From Aporrectodea caliginosa (lineage: Eukaryota > Annelida > Clitellata > Crassiclitellata > Lumbricidae): 64,000 nt of DNA. Positions 34,386 through 46,244 of this stretch are shown here, piece after piece. The stretch is taken from contig JACEVL010000971.1 in NCBI GenBank assembly GCA_020284085.1, positions 124,001-188,000 of the forward strand, given 5' to 3'. The translations under genes were made by a program, and so were the position numbers. The notes beneath the pieces are model-generated. The model was not told where the DNA came from and did no database searches. It saw only the letters and a list, made by a program, of their open reading frames with translations. How positions within the stretch are numbered: the stretch's first letter is position 1; the number at the start of each line of letters is the position of its first letter.

Positions 34386-34914
34386 TCGATGGGTTTTTAG
34401 TATAATTATGTCGAGTATATTATAGATGTGTTTGATCTACGATTCAAAAGAGAGGCAGATGTTCTCTCTGAAAAGCCGAGCAGCACTCGACCTCTCTCGG
34501 TGGCACACGACACTCATGAACGCGTTTTTATCATCACGTCTTTATTAAGTCTCAAGGGGTGAGGGCATAAAACTTAGAGGGTCATCAGGGGGTAGGTGCG
34601 AGGAGGGCTTAACAGCGCGACGACTTAGAATGAAATTGGACTAAAGGTGGGGAGAGGGTCGACAAAGTCAGACAATGCCAGTTGAACGTCGTCTTCGTAG
34701 ATGGCGCACGCCAACCCAGCCGACCGTGGACGATTCACGGACCGTGATAAAGGATGCGTAACGGACGATGTGGTTAATCTTCAACTCTGTATACCTCTCT
34801 CTGTCTGTGCCAATAGGACACTGGGTCTGTCCGTAAGTGTCCGTCCGTCTGTCTGTCGGTCCTTCCGTCGATCCATCTGTCCGCCCATCCATCCTGCCTT
34901 CCGTCTGGTCGTCT
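34386..34914. other. No recognised gene
   Basis: Unique-looking sequence, then a short GTCC/TCTG-rich run near 34,800-34,900. Confidence 0.4.
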
Positions 34915-34922
34915 GGGTCAAT

Positions 34923-35318
34923 CAGTGGCGTACCGAGGGGGCAGGGGGCGAGTCGCCCCGGGCGGCACTTGAGTAGGGGCGGCAAAATAGGGTTGAAGAA
35001 AAATAAAAGAAGGAGTGAATGCAGAAAAAAATTGGAAAAGTATAAGAGAAAGTAATAAAAGTAGACAAAGAAGGAAGGAAAGGAAGAAAAATAATTAACT
35101 AAATAGCATACAGTGGTAATAAGGAGGGGCGGCACGGGCGCAGGACAGGGCGGCCTCTGACAATGAGAGGAAAAAGCAAAAAAAAAAAAAAAGGTCATCA
35201 GAAATTAAATTTTTGCGGAAGTAATAAAGAAAATTTTACGGAAATTTCCAAAATTAAGTGCGCGGCGCGGCATTTTGGGCCGTCGCCCCGGGCGGCATTT
35301 CACCTCCGTACGCCACTG
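34923..35318. mobile_element. hAT-type non-autonomous element, 396 bp
   Basis: Ends CAGTGGCGTACCGAGG and CCTCCGTACGCCACTG are inverted repeats matching at 15 of 16 bases. A perfect 8-bp duplication, GGGTCAAT, flanks it at 34,915-34,922 and 35,319-35,326. GTCGCCCCGGGCGGCA appears near both ends. The interior is A-rich and has no transposase. Confidence 0.92.
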
Positions 35319-35390
35319 GGGTCAATAGGTCGCTCATTCGAGTCAAGGATTTTCGTTCGTTCATTCGTTCGTTCGATCATTTGCGCTCTT

Positions 35391-35750
35391 CTTCCTTCCT
35401 TCCTTCTTTCTTTCCTTCTTTCCTTCCTTCCTTCCTTCCTTCCTTCCTTCCTTCCTTCCTTCCTTCCTTCCTTCCTTCCTTCCTTCCTTCCTTCCTTCCT
35501 TCCTTCCTTCCTTCCTTCCTTCCTTCCTTCCTTCCTTCCTTCCTTCCTTCCTTCCTTCCTTCCTTCCTTCCTTCCTTCCTTCATTCCTTCCTTCCATCCA
35601 TCCTTCCTTCCTTCCTTCCTTCCCTTCCTTCCTTCCTTCCTTCCTTCCTTCCTTCCCTTCCTTCCTTCCTTCCTTCCTTCCTTCCTTCCTTCCTTCCTTC
35701 CTTCCTTCCTTCCTTCCTTCCTTCCTTCCTTCCTTCCTTCCTTCCTCCAT
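35391..35750. repeat. (TTCC)n microsatellite, about 355 bp
   Basis: Long, nearly perfect TTCC array with a few ATCC and CCC variants. It is the second large array of this unit, after 4,097-4,758. Confidence 0.97.
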
Positions 35751-35825
35751 TCATTCGTTCATTCAGTCATTCATTCATTTCGTACCTGTTCAACCTTCTT
35801 TCTTTACATCAATATTTTTCCTACA

Positions 35826-35968
<143 letters not shown>

Positions 35969-36215
35969 TTTTTTTGTCTGTCTGACTGTGTATGTGTGTG
36001 TGTCCGTCGTGTTTTTGTTTGTTTGTCTGCTATTGCGTGACTATGGTCCGTTTTAGTATGGGTGTGTCCCGTTTTTCGAGCGGGTGGCTGTTTCCAGGGT
36101 TGTTGTTGAATCTGGTTGAATTGCGGGGGTGGTACTAGACGCCGGGCTCGAGAAATCGAGGGACCTCTGGCACGCGACATGACACAATAAGAATCAAATC
36201 GTTAGTAGTTGTCGT

Positions 36216-36262
36216 TTACATCATCGTCATCGTCCTCATCATCGTTATCGTCGTTGTCCTCG

Positions 36263-36351
<89 letters not shown>

Positions 36352-36375
36352 GTCATCATCATCATCATCATCACG

Positions 36376-36416
<41 letters not shown>

Positions 36417-36428
36417 GTCGTCATCATC

Positions 36429-36460
<32 letters not shown>

Positions 36461-36575
36461 CATCATCACCATCATCATCATCATCGTCACCACCACCACG
36501 ACCACCACCACCATGATCATCATCATCATCATCGTCGTCGTCATCGTCGTCATCGTCGTCGTCATTATCATACGT
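36216..36575. repeat. (ATC)n microsatellite with GTC/ACC variants
   Basis: Over 300 bp of ATC with GTC, ACC and ACG interruptions, unlike the pure array at 23,199. Ends in ACGT repeats at 36,570-36,585. Confidence 0.95.
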
Positions 36576-36864
36576 ACGTACGTACACATATTCATACATA
36601 CGCACATACATAATACATAGACAAGTGTACAAAGAAATTAATGAGATGTCAGATTAAAGCGTTGTCGCCGCCGATGCAAATAAATAAAAGGGGCGTCAGC
36701 TGAGGTAGTTGAAATGGGGTGCATGGGGTTCAGTGGAGACTGGTAGGGTAAGAAGGAGGCAGAGGGACAGAGGGGGCATGGTCCGTGACAGAACCACATC
36801 GACGCAGGAGGTCCAGCTGGAACATATGGTCACAGACCAGCAATCACTAGGAGGCGTTGAAGGA

Positions 36865-37093
36865 CAACAGATGGAGAGACAAACAGACAGAGACAAAGAC
36901 AGAGGCAGAGACAGTAAAGGAGACAAAGATAGATGTAGAGAAAGAGAGACTGACGAACATACAGAAAGAGAAACAGAGAGACAGATAGGCAGAGAGACAG
37001 AAGCAGGGAAGGAGAAAAGACAGATACGAAGAAAGGGAGAGAGACAGACAGCAACAGAGAGAGAAACGGAGAGACAGAGAGACAGATAGAATC

Positions 37094-37124
<31 letters not shown>

Positions 37125-37560
37125 CAGACAGACAGACAGTCAGAGACAGACAGAGAAGGAGAAAATACCGGTACAGAAAAAAGAGACAGATACAGGCAAG
37201 CAGGCAGACAGACAGACACACTGCCAGCAACACAGACAGAGACAAAGACACAGACATACTGCCATAGACAAAGACAGTCACAGACACAGACACACGCAGA
37301 GAAACAAAAATGACAGAGATAGTCAAACAAACAGACAGTCAAACATACAGACAGTCAAACAGACAGACGGACAAACATACAGACAGAGACAGACAGAGAC
37401 AGACAGGGACAGACATAAAGACAAACTGCCAGAGACACAGACAGTCACAGACACAGACACACATATATAGGCCTAGAGAATCAAAAGTGACAGAGACAGT
37501 CAAACAGACAGACAGAGGCAGACATACAGACAGAGGCAGACGGACAGACTTCTTAGCAGA
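36865..37560. repeat. GACA/GAGA tract, about 690 bp
   Basis: A long degenerate AGAC-rich array; Cys/Leu/Ser-rich minus-strand frames are artefacts. Confidence 0.92.
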
Positions 37561-37749
37561 CTTCTTCACGGTCTTCTTTTGTCGGCTGCCGAGGTCATGG
37601 GCAATTAGGAGGTTGAGAAGGCGGAGAAAAATTCTTTAAATCTGGGTCAATCGTTGTTTTTGGGGCGGATGTCTGGACGATATATCGGAGATATGGGGTC
37701 ATCTAGAACATCATCAGTGCGTCTATATATGGGCTGAACTCAGTCACCG

Positions 37750-37945
37750 TCTGTACTCACTCTCGTAGTGCCAGTCCCAAGTCTGGATATAGGAGGAGGG
37801 CAATCCTGACAGCCGTAAGATGTCGTTAAACATTGAAAATTAATAGCTACCATTTCGGGTGGTGCCAGTCAAAACCTGGTTAAAGGAGGGTGGCAACGGG
37901 TCAACGACCCCCAACAGACATAGGATGTCGTTTAACATTGATAAC
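37750..37945 (-). repeat. Two TTTAACGACA-family copies
   Basis: Minus strand: one copy at 37,860-37,945 and one at 37,755-37,840, each running from GTTTAACGACATC to CTGGCAC(T)ACC. The pair is in direct tandem about 105 bp apart. Confidence 0.75.
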
Positions 37946-38064
37946 TACTGCTCTAATGCTCTATGGGGTGAAATATTTGGGTCGTCTTAAATGTAGATCG
38001 GTTAGGGCATTTTTAAAATACTGCTATATACTGTAAGAGGTTGGGTTTTTGTAGACGTTTTAAT

Positions 38065-38545
38065 GCGGTGGGGGTGCTCGATAGTGTAGTGGTTAGTGTG
38101 CTGGACTGTCAATCAAGAGGTCGGGGTTCAAATCCGCACCAGGGCAGAGAATTGGTTCGAGATTTCTGCTCCACCTGGGCTCCTTGCCAATTCAGCTATA
38201 ATGAGTACACTGACCGTACACTGTCGGTGGAAAGATGTGACGGTGAGGGAGAGGATTGGCCACACACACCCCCTTATGCCGAGGCTAAGAAAATGAAGTC
38301 GCTAACACTTCATTCCCATGACTGGCTCAGGGCTAGCTCTGGATGAGAATCCTTTGACTGGGCTCTTCGTGTTTGCGGGACCTTGCCAGTCATCTGTTAT
38401 TCGAGCTGTGTTCGTTTTCAACTGAGTGTCGGGTCATATTGACTCATCACGTAGAATAGCGCAGGGAGCGCCTCTGTTTAGGTCTTTAGGACTCTTGAAT
38501 GGGCGCTAAGTAAATTTTTTGAATGAAGGAATGAATGAATAAAGG
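38065..38545 (+). mobile_element. tRNA-derived SINE-B, near full length
   Basis: Head GATAGTGTAGTGGTTAGTGT (A box region) and GGGTTCAAATCC (B box) form an RNA polymerase III promoter. The body includes ACTGACCGTACACTGTCGGT and GCCGAGGCTAAGAAAATGAA. The tail is GGGAGCGCCTCTGTTTAGG, GGGCGCTAAGTAAAT and GAATGAAGGAATGAATG, again the L2-like tail. This is the best reference copy for the family. Confidence 0.88.
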
Positions 38546-39216
38546 AACTGATCTTCTTCTTGAATGCTATCTTAAGTTTCGTCCATCATAGAGTGGCCCT
38601 TGGGGCTTGACACGTGGCGATATATTGAAGCGGCCCAGTCGTAAGTAGGGCTATGGCATACATTTAGCTGTTAACTGTGTAGAGGCGGCTACAAGTCATT
38701 GTGTAGGCCCTGTAGAGATATTTCGCGTTCGTGGCTCCCTCTAGCGAATGTAACCTAGTTTTTTTAAAGACAAAATGTCCAACTCGCTTGTCAAACAATC
38801 GAAATGTGCTTTGACACACAATACTGGGTTAGCCTACATGGCGTATGCATCGACGTTGAAATGAATCTACGAAACCCTAAAGAATTTATTCCAAAATTGG
38901 TCTTAGGCTCTTAGCCTTTTCCTTATCTGTCGGCATCAGACAAGGCTTCTCAAGTGGGATGTTTTTTAAATTGGGATTCACATATATGATTCATGTGTTG
39001 TTTTAAGATGATATTTGATGCAGGTGACAATATTTTGCAGAAAAATTGTCATGCATGGGAAATTTTTAGGTTAAAAAGATTCCTGATGAACATTCGAAAT
39101 GTACATGAGATTCTTAATCTAGTTATTCAAGCTTTGACACAAAATTCTTATTTTCTACTTTTGAATTTTCATGGAATTAACAGACAGTATAATGTTATAT
39201 ATATATATGTATATAA
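38546..39216. other. No recognised gene
   Basis: CCCTCTAGCGAATGTAACCTA at about 38,740 resembles the 42-bp tandem unit at 40,377. Otherwise nothing is seen. Confidence 0.4.
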
Positions 39217-39722
39217 TTTATTCATTCATTCATTCATTCATTCATTCAGAGCATTTATATAGCGCCCCTTCAAGAAACTACTCAGGAGCGCTCCCGGCCC
39301 AGCCACGACTAAAGAAAAAGACTTGAGGGACTTGTAGAACCCTGTCAGATGGCTTACAAGTAAAAACGAAGCTTAAGTGGTAGGTCATTCCAGATGGAAG
39401 GGCCAACAACCGAGAAAGCACGGCGCTGCCTAATAGCCAAGCGAGTCCGTGGAACAAGGAACTCACCCCTCGTCGCAGAGCGAAGCACCCGACGCGCTGG
39501 AACATCAGACACTGGGCGGCAAAGATCACGCAAGTAAGATGGAGCGCAGCCAAGAACACAACGAGAAACCAGAGCAGCAATGCGATATGAGATCCGCTGA
39601 GACACAGGCAGCCAATGCAACACATCACGCATGTATGCAGAGACAGGAGAGTACTTAGGAAGCCGTCCAATAAGCCGAGCAGCCGAGCGTAGAACTCGAT
39701 CTAGTCGCCCCAAAAATATACA
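39217..39722 (-). mobile_element. L2-like LINE 3' end, copy C
   Basis: The minus frame encodes LDRVLRSAARLIGRLPKYSP, YMRDVLHWLPVSQRISYR, LRDLCRPVSDVPARR and RAFSVVGPSIWNDLPLKLR, with a frameshift near 39,360. The tail is GGAGCGCTCCTGAGTAG-like, GGGCGCTATATAAATG and an ATTC array. It is closest to copy B. Confidence 0.88.
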
Positions 39723-39939
39723 AATATAATATACAGTGACATGACAGTTCTTTATCACATGAACAGGTTAATAATGAATAATTTACACATGAGTAAATCT
39801 ATTTATATAAGATTTGTTAACAGCAGTTTTGCTCAAATTTTTTCCTTTACTCTAATGCGTTTGACGAATCTATATAAACTTCACTCTGTAATCCTTATCC
39901 GTTAAACAAGATCCAGGTTTCATTTGTCTTGAAGGATTA

Positions 39940-40320
39940 TATAGAGTTGTTCAGAGCAATTTAAAGGTTTCTAAGGCGATTGTGTAACGTTTTTAGTCAA
40001 TAGATATGTAATTTTCTTTAGCCACGCTGTGGTAAAATTTTTGTTTTGGTAAAAAATTTCCTTAATGAATGCGTTTGACAAGTCTAAAGACACGAAAAAT
40101 GAAATCCAAATCTCAGTTGTCTTGAAGGACCTATATAGAGTTCTTCAGGACGATTTAAAGGTTTCTAAGCAGATTGTAACGTTATTAGTAGATAGGTAAG
40201 TAGTTTTCTTTAGCGTCGCTGTGTCACATTAATATTAGTAACGGCGCCCTCCTTCTCTATCCAAACCTGTGACTGGCACTACCAGAATACGAAACCTGGC
40301 GCTACAAACAGTGGCGTTCG
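39940..40320 (+). repeat. TTTAACGACA-family, two partial copies
   Basis: ATTTAAAGGTTTCTAAG..GATTGT(G)TAACGTT occurs at about 39,958 and 40,150. The second continues to TAGCGTCGCTGTGTCAC, CGGCGCCCTCCTTCTCTATC and TGTGACTGGCACTACCAGAA. Confidence 0.65.
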
Positions 40321-40376
40321 CATGCAGCGGCAGCGTTATAGGCAGAGCCTTCTGGTTATAGGCATTTGACGTGCGT

Positions 40377-40480
40377 CGCCACCTATCGAATGTATTGAAG
40401 ACTATTTTTTTCTCGCATCGCCACCTATCGAATGCATTGAAAATTACTTTTTATCGAAACGCCACCTAGCGAATGTCCAG
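40377..40480. repeat. Three-copy 42-bp tandem repeat
   Basis: CGCCACCTATCGAATGTATT and its variants start at 40,377, 40,419 and 40,460. It sits just upstream of the CpG-rich patch and candidate exon at 40,662. Confidence 0.85.
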
Positions 40481-40499
40481 TTCAGTGCATCCTTGCATC

Positions 40500-40661
40500 C
40501 GATGAGCGGAGCACGTTCTGGACGTCATATCAGCTGGAAACGGGATGCTTCTGAGCGGATTGGTTGGCTGACGGGTCTTGGGCTTCAGCGGCAGGCAGCG
40601 GCGGCGGCACAGGGCGTAGCCACTCATTCGGATGCTGGTAGGATGCAACGGATATTCCAAG
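40500..40661 (+). promoter_or_regulatory. CpG-rich patch before candidate exon
   Basis: GC-rich, with a GGCGGC-rich run near 40,595 and CAAGATGGCGGC at 40,658-40,669, the classic YY1 site that often overlaps a translation start. No TATA box is evident. Confidence 0.3.
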
Positions 40662-40749
40662 ATGGCGGCTGAATTCTACGAAGTTGGCGGAGGATGTGAA
40701 GCCGGGCAAAGACAGGATGATATGACACAGAGGTCAACAATGGGGACAG
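40662..40749 (+). CDS. Candidate first coding exon of the MAP7-like gene
   Basis: An ATG inside a YY1-type AAGATGGCGGC motif opens MAAEFYEVGGG and continues to STMGT, 29 codons plus one base. Its end, ACAG followed by GTCGTA, could serve as a donor in phase 1. That is exactly the phase the exon at 51,564 needs (G plus AT gives GAT). The implied intron of 10.8 kb is filled with repeats. Evidence is only the motif, CpG richness and phase match; the donor is weak and the frame also closes by itself at 40,759. Without transcript data it remains a guess. Confidence 0.22.
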
Positions 40750-40759
40750 GTCGTATATG

Positions 40760-41450
40760 ATTTAACCCTTAATTGCGATTAACCCTACCCAGATGCATGC
40801 TGATCGCGTAGAACTGCCGGAAGTCTGTCGGTGTCTACCCCGTTGGCCGACACCCTGAGACTGGCCGACTGACATGCTCTCTGTCAGGGCCTTCCTTTCC
40901 TCCTCTCCCTCCCCCAGCACATGGCACCCTTGCCTTCCGCCTGACTAACTGTCTACCTGCCGCCTTGTTTGTCTGCCTGTACGGCTGTCCGGCTCCTTGC
41001 TTGGCTCTCAGTCTGATTGCTTTCCTGCCTTCTTGTCTGCATATCTGTCTACCTACCTGTCTGTCTGTCTTGCTGTTTGTCCGCCTCAGTCAGCTTGCTT
41101 ACCTGCCGGGTTGTCTTGGTCTCGAGGCAGCTTATTGTGGTCCTAGTCTCGTTCCCGCCTCCCGGTCTTTGGAACCTTCTGCTTGGTCTTCATCTGGGTT
41201 TTAAGGTCATGATTTGGCTTTTTGGTAACTGTCTTGAAGCGAAGTCTCGTTCTGCCTTCGTCTCGGAGTTGATGTTTGGACACTCGATAACGAAAACTAC
41301 GCATAGGACATTTCCCTTCCCTTATTGAAAAAACATGCACCTGCAATGCTAGTTCATGTTTAATTATATTTTAGCCATGTTTGGCTTTCCATGCAGGAGT
41401 AACCTGAGCCTCACTACGATATCGGTAGCGTGATGCAGCTTTCTCGAATA
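40760..41450. other. No recognised gene
   Basis: A degenerate CTGT/CCTG run at about 40,940-41,110 and mixed sequence. Confidence 0.4.
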
Positions 41451-41459
41451 CATAGCACT

Positions 41460-41570
41460 GTTTTAAAGCTATTTAAAGGTGTCTAAGCTGATCATAATCG
41501 AAGCATTATATTAGTAGTTGTTAGTGTTTAACGACATCTTTTGGTTGCAGCCAAAGGATGTTGTTACTAT
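41460..41570 (+). repeat. TTTAACGACA-family copy with hairpin core
   Basis: TTTTAAAGCTATTTAAAGGT then TTAGTGTTTAACGACATC. Bases 41,530-41,544 and 41,551-41,565 pair as a 15-bp stem with two mismatches and a 6-base loop. The sister copy is at 44,660. Confidence 0.8.
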
Positions 41571-41639
41571 TACTATTGCTATTATTATAATTACTATTAC
41601 TATTACTAATTACGATTATTGTTATTATTATTATTAGTT

Positions 41640-42347
<708 letters not shown>

Positions 42348-42392
42348 ATGCAGCAGAACGGGCCAATTCGATACCTGGGTTTGGCACACACT

Positions 42393-42530
42393 CAGTGGCG
42401 GCTCTAGACTTTTGCAACAAGAGGGGGGCACGGGGGGCCGGGGAAACAGATGGAGGGGCCAGTCTATTTTCGTCAAAAGTGAGAATGGTGACACGAGACC
42501 TGTATTGGAGCTACATACATATATATATAT

Positions 42531-42561
<31 letters not shown>

Positions 42562-43656
42562 ATATATATATATATTCGTTTACATGAATTGTTTAATCAA
42601 CAGCCTCAAGTTAAGACACAAATGGAAACAGACTCACTTTGTTAAAAGTAAAACCTAGAAACTACAAACAATACATGCACTTTTAATTACAGTGCAAGTT
42701 TTATTAAGACTGTCATGCCTAGAGTCAAACTGTTCCCACAAAGGCATCAATGATAATCGACTCTGCACGAACACATTCAACTAACAGCATTGATAAACTG
42801 CGCTCTGAAACGAATATCAGACATATTTGCTTTGCAGATATGTCTAATATCAGAAAAGACTTGTGTTTTGGCGTTAAAGATTGTATACCAATCATAATAG
42901 TAAGCGAATGGTCAGAGATTATTGTCGATTTAGTTCGGAATGATATAATAACTGGATGTAGACAAGTTGCCTATATAAATGCAGTCTGTGGGTCCACTTC
43001 AGAACGATGTACAGAGTTTTTATCTGCAGCAGAGCCCGAAAAGAGCCTGGGCATTTATGAACACACTGTTTGGGTAGGGTAGACCAGGGTAGTACAGTTT
43101 TAAGTTTGTTGAGGAAGGATTCAGATAGAGTCTCAGTGTGTAGGCGTAGGTCTAAAGGAAGAACGTTCCAAACCACTGGGCCTATACTACTGAAAAGGCT
43201 CGATTCTTCATAGTTGCAGTATGAGCGAACGAAACCAAAGAACTCCCTTTTCCGTAAAGCATTGGGGATACCCGAAGTCAGACAGCATTGCTCTCGAAGG
43301 TAAATTGGGCGAAGCCTTAGCTGGTGATGTCGCCATACCAGGGCAGCTACCCTGTACTCAATATACTTGCGGATAGGGAGTCAGTGATGGATAGCAGGAA
43401 TGTAGCTTATACGACAAGAAAATAATTAAGACTCTCAGGAAGTAAATAGGTCATGTTTGTGAAATCACCACAGATAAAATAACATCGGATTTCATCATGC
43501 TTCATGCTTAAGCAAGTAATACCTTTGAAAATATCAAAATTAAATTATACCATATTTCATAATATTTTGGAATAAAATTTGGGGGGGCCACTGGGGGGGC
43601 CACAACCTCAGTTGGGGGGCAAGTGCCCCCCTGGCCCCCCTGTAGAGCCGCCACTG
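42393..43656. mobile_element. hAT-type element, 1,264 bp, with nested LINE
   Basis: Ends CAGTGGCGGCTCTAGA and TGTAGAGCCGCCACTG are inverted repeats with one mismatch. The flanks CACACACT and CTTACACT match at 6 of 8 bases, an aged 8-bp duplication. Both ends carry runs of G on the plus strand (GGGGGGCACGGGGGG; GGGGGGGCCACTGGGGGGGC). The interior has AT arrays and a LINE fragment; no transposase is seen. Confidence 0.8.
42925..43400 (-). mobile_element. L2-like LINE fragment nested in hAT element
   Basis: The minus strand encodes VWNVLPLDLRL followed by LNKLKTVLP, the LINE C-terminal block. Upstream lies a decayed match to PIRKYIEYRVAALVWRHHQL, the region preceding it in the other copies. Confidence 0.7.
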
Positions 43657-43980
43657 CTTACACTAAATGAGTTAGACTTTCAATGCGTCCTTGCAGGTGA
43701 TGCTAAGTATCTTGAAGAACCTCCAGCTCATACAATGTAATGATCGAGCTTGGAGACAGGTCATAGTTGACTGCCTGTCAGGGGTTCATTTCTTGACCCC
43801 AGGAACTTCTTCAGTGGGAAAATACTACGTCTTTGTTAGACCTCGGACTATAATTGTTGCCTGCCATATCTGTCAGAGTCAGTTGTTGGCCAATATTCTG
43901 CGTCTCAGTCTTGCAACTCCACTGGCTTCTCGTCTTGGATGAGTATTGCATTTTCAAGTCTTGTATACATACATGTAGAA
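43657..43980. other. No recognised gene
   Basis: Unique-looking sequence before the CTGT array. Confidence 0.4.
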
Positions 43981-43984
43981 CACT

Positions 43985-44285
43985 CCCTGTCTGCCTGTCT
44001 GTCTGTCTACCTGCCTGCCTGTCTGTCTGTCTGATTGTCTGTCTGTCTGTCTGTCTGCTGTCTGTCTGATGCATGGCTGTCTGCCTGTCTGCTTTTTGTC
44101 TGCTTGTCTGTCTGTTTGCCTGTCTGCCTTTCTGTCTGTCTGTCTGCCTGCCTGCCAGCTTACCTGTCTGTCTGTCTGTCTGCCTTTTTGTCTGTCTGCA
44201 TGCCTGACTTGTCTGTCTGTCTGTCTGTCTGCCTTTCTGTCTCTGTCTGCCTCTCTGTCTCCCTCCGTGGTCGTATGGATGACTC
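43985..44285. repeat. (CTGT)n/(CTGC)n array
   Basis: CTGT and CTGC tetranucleotides with substitutions. Cys-rich and Arg/Gln/Thr-rich frames are artefacts. Confidence 0.95.
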
Positions 44286-44659
44286 TCTGACGGACTAAAT
44301 ACTGTCTTGTATGACTGCTTTCCTGCATTCTTGCCCATTGGCTTCCTAATGTTGGGTCTGTCTGTCTGTGTTTCTCTGTGTCTGTCTGTGTCCGTCTATA
44401 TGCTTTTTGCCTGCCTGCGACGATGTGCTCATCTCTGCGATCATCTATTCATGAAGGTGAGGTTTGGTAGGTCAAATTAGGTATACGAGTAAAATAGAGT
44501 CTGGAAAGGTTTAGGTCAGGCAAGAGTGGATGTGAAGTAAGGTAATGCTAGTAATAGCTTAGTCGCTGCCGCCTGTACCGCTGCAGAATTTTTCCATTCT
44601 TTTAATTATCATTTATAAGTGTTTTTGATGAAATGAGAGAGAAATCTATCTGCGGCCTG

Positions 44660-44790
44660 ATAAGAATCGTTTTAAAGCTATTTAAAGGTGTCTAAGCAGA
44701 TCGAAACATTATTAGTAGTTTTTAGTGCTTAACGACATCTTTTGGGTGCAGCCAAAGGATGTCGTTAGTACTACTACTATTACTATTATT
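44660..44790 (+). repeat. TTTAACGACA-family copy with hairpin core
   Basis: TTTTAAAGCTATTTAAAGGT matches 41,460. The stem 44,731-44,745 pairs with 44,752-44,766 (one mismatch, 6-base loop). ACT/ATT microsatellite follows, as in the 41,460 copy. Confidence 0.82.
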
Positions 44791-44944
44791 ATTATTTTTA
44801 TTTTATTATTATTATTTATTATTATTATTATTTTTCTCCATCAATCAACATCAATACATCAGTCCACAAGGATGCAGTAGCTGTCGTCTAAAATTAACGT
44901 CATAAATGCCGTTGGTGTCACATCTCCCTTAGGTCTATCCGTTA

Positions 44945-45235
44945 AATTCATTTCATTTCATTCAGTTCAGATATTTATATAGCGCCCCTTCAAGATTTCT
45001 ACTCAGAGGCGCTCCCGACTACAGCGCGGACACTTAATCGGAGTTTCACGCCGAAGCGCATGAGCAATTGCGAGTGAAGGACTTGCCCAGGGTCCCTACG
45101 CGGCGGCTTGAGGTAGATTCGAACCCGCAACCCTCCGGCTGCAAGGCACCAAATATACCCCTTGAGGTGGATTCGAACCCGCAACCCTCCGGCTGCAAGG
45201 CACCGAACATACCCCTACACCACCACGCCCCACGC
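44945..45235 (-). mobile_element. tRNA-derived SINE-A, copy 2
   Basis: Reverse complement of 2,051-2,335 with few differences, including the same 53-bp internal duplication of the B-box segment. Head at 45,235, tail at 44,945 (GGGGCGCTATATAAATATCT, then GAAATGAAATGAA). Confidence 0.9.
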
Positions 45236-45415
45236 GGAAAGCCACCGAGTTGTACCGCTGGACAGTAGGCCTAATAGAGAGACGCTGCAGCAAGAAGCAG
45301 GTCTCTCTCTTGTCTCCTGTGGACAGCGTCAGACTACGACCTAATTTTAAATTTAAAGTTTTGGCCAGTGGTGTTAATTGGACCTAAGGTCTCGAGACGA
45401 GTCGAGAACTAGAGG

Positions 45416-45417
<2 letters not shown>

Positions 45418-45512
<95 letters not shown>

Positions 45513-45549
45513 ATTATTAGGGCCTATTATTATTATTATTAGGCCTATT

Positions 45550-45582
<33 letters not shown>
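45418..45582. repeat. (ATT)n followed by (AAT)n, self-complementary
   Basis: About 90 bp of ATT, then two AGGCCTATT interruptions, then AAT. The two halves can form a long stem. Confidence 0.95.
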
Positions 45583-45757
45583 TGGAAAGGCTATCCCTCT
45601 TCCATCTCGGGCATCGGGTCAACAAAAGAACCGACGAAGGCCACAGCGTTAAAGAGCTGAATTGTCAACGAAAGTTGGTCTTTGAAAGAGAAAGGTCGTC
45701 TCTGATTTTGCAGTAGGCCTGATTTCGTCCGTCCGCCCGTGTCAGATGACGGTCCAT

Positions 45758-46205
45758 CTATGTGATAAATGCAAGGCCTCTTGAGTTAATGGAACCTAAA
45801 GTTTCCAGGGCCAGCTGAATGAAGTCATGTGTGTCTAGAAGGGGCTGGTATTTTTTATTCTTTCTGTTGCCTGCTATTTCTGCTGCTGCGCCTGCTGTCA
45901 CGGCCGTTGCCTGTAGATAGGAAGGCGCTAGTGTGTCAACCACCGTTGCGTCCCATACGAGGTTTCGGCCCGCTCTCCATGGTATAAGGGTGTCTCTTAC
46001 CATCCGAGCGTAGCATGCCCCGTGGCTCCTTAACCGCTAGTAAGCCGGATTTGATCAGATTGCGTTGGATCAAATCGTTGATGGCCGTGTGTCGGGCCAC
46101 GCGACCAAATCCCAGAGAGCAGGAGAGGCCGTGTGTTCCTCTAGCGGTAACCAGTGCGCCGCATGCGCAGACGTGAGGTTGGCATATGTACGTTGGCCCC
46201 ATTTA
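45758..46205 (-). pseudogene. Non-LTR retrotransposon C-terminal fragment, frameshifted
   Basis: The first frame reads CACGALVTARGTHGLSCSLG, RHTAINDLIQRNL and MLRSDGKR. The pattern C-x-C, then H-x3-C, then a conserved RHTAINDLI helix is typical of the zinc-knuckle-like C-terminus in one group of invertebrate non-LTR retrotransposon proteins. Near 45,995 the homology moves to a second frame: TLIPWRAGRNLVWDATVVDT and LAPSYL, ending at about 45,758. It has no RT core, so it is a 3' fragment. The group differs from both the RTE-like element and the L2-like copies. Confidence 0.8.
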
Positions 46206-46244
46206 TAAGGCGAATGGTCACTACCCAATGAAATTGAAAACACA

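Noticed and set aside
42750..43082. 110-codon plus-strand frame inside the hAT-type element
   Set aside because: Overlaps a minus-strand LINE fragment in its 3' part and shows no transposase motif.
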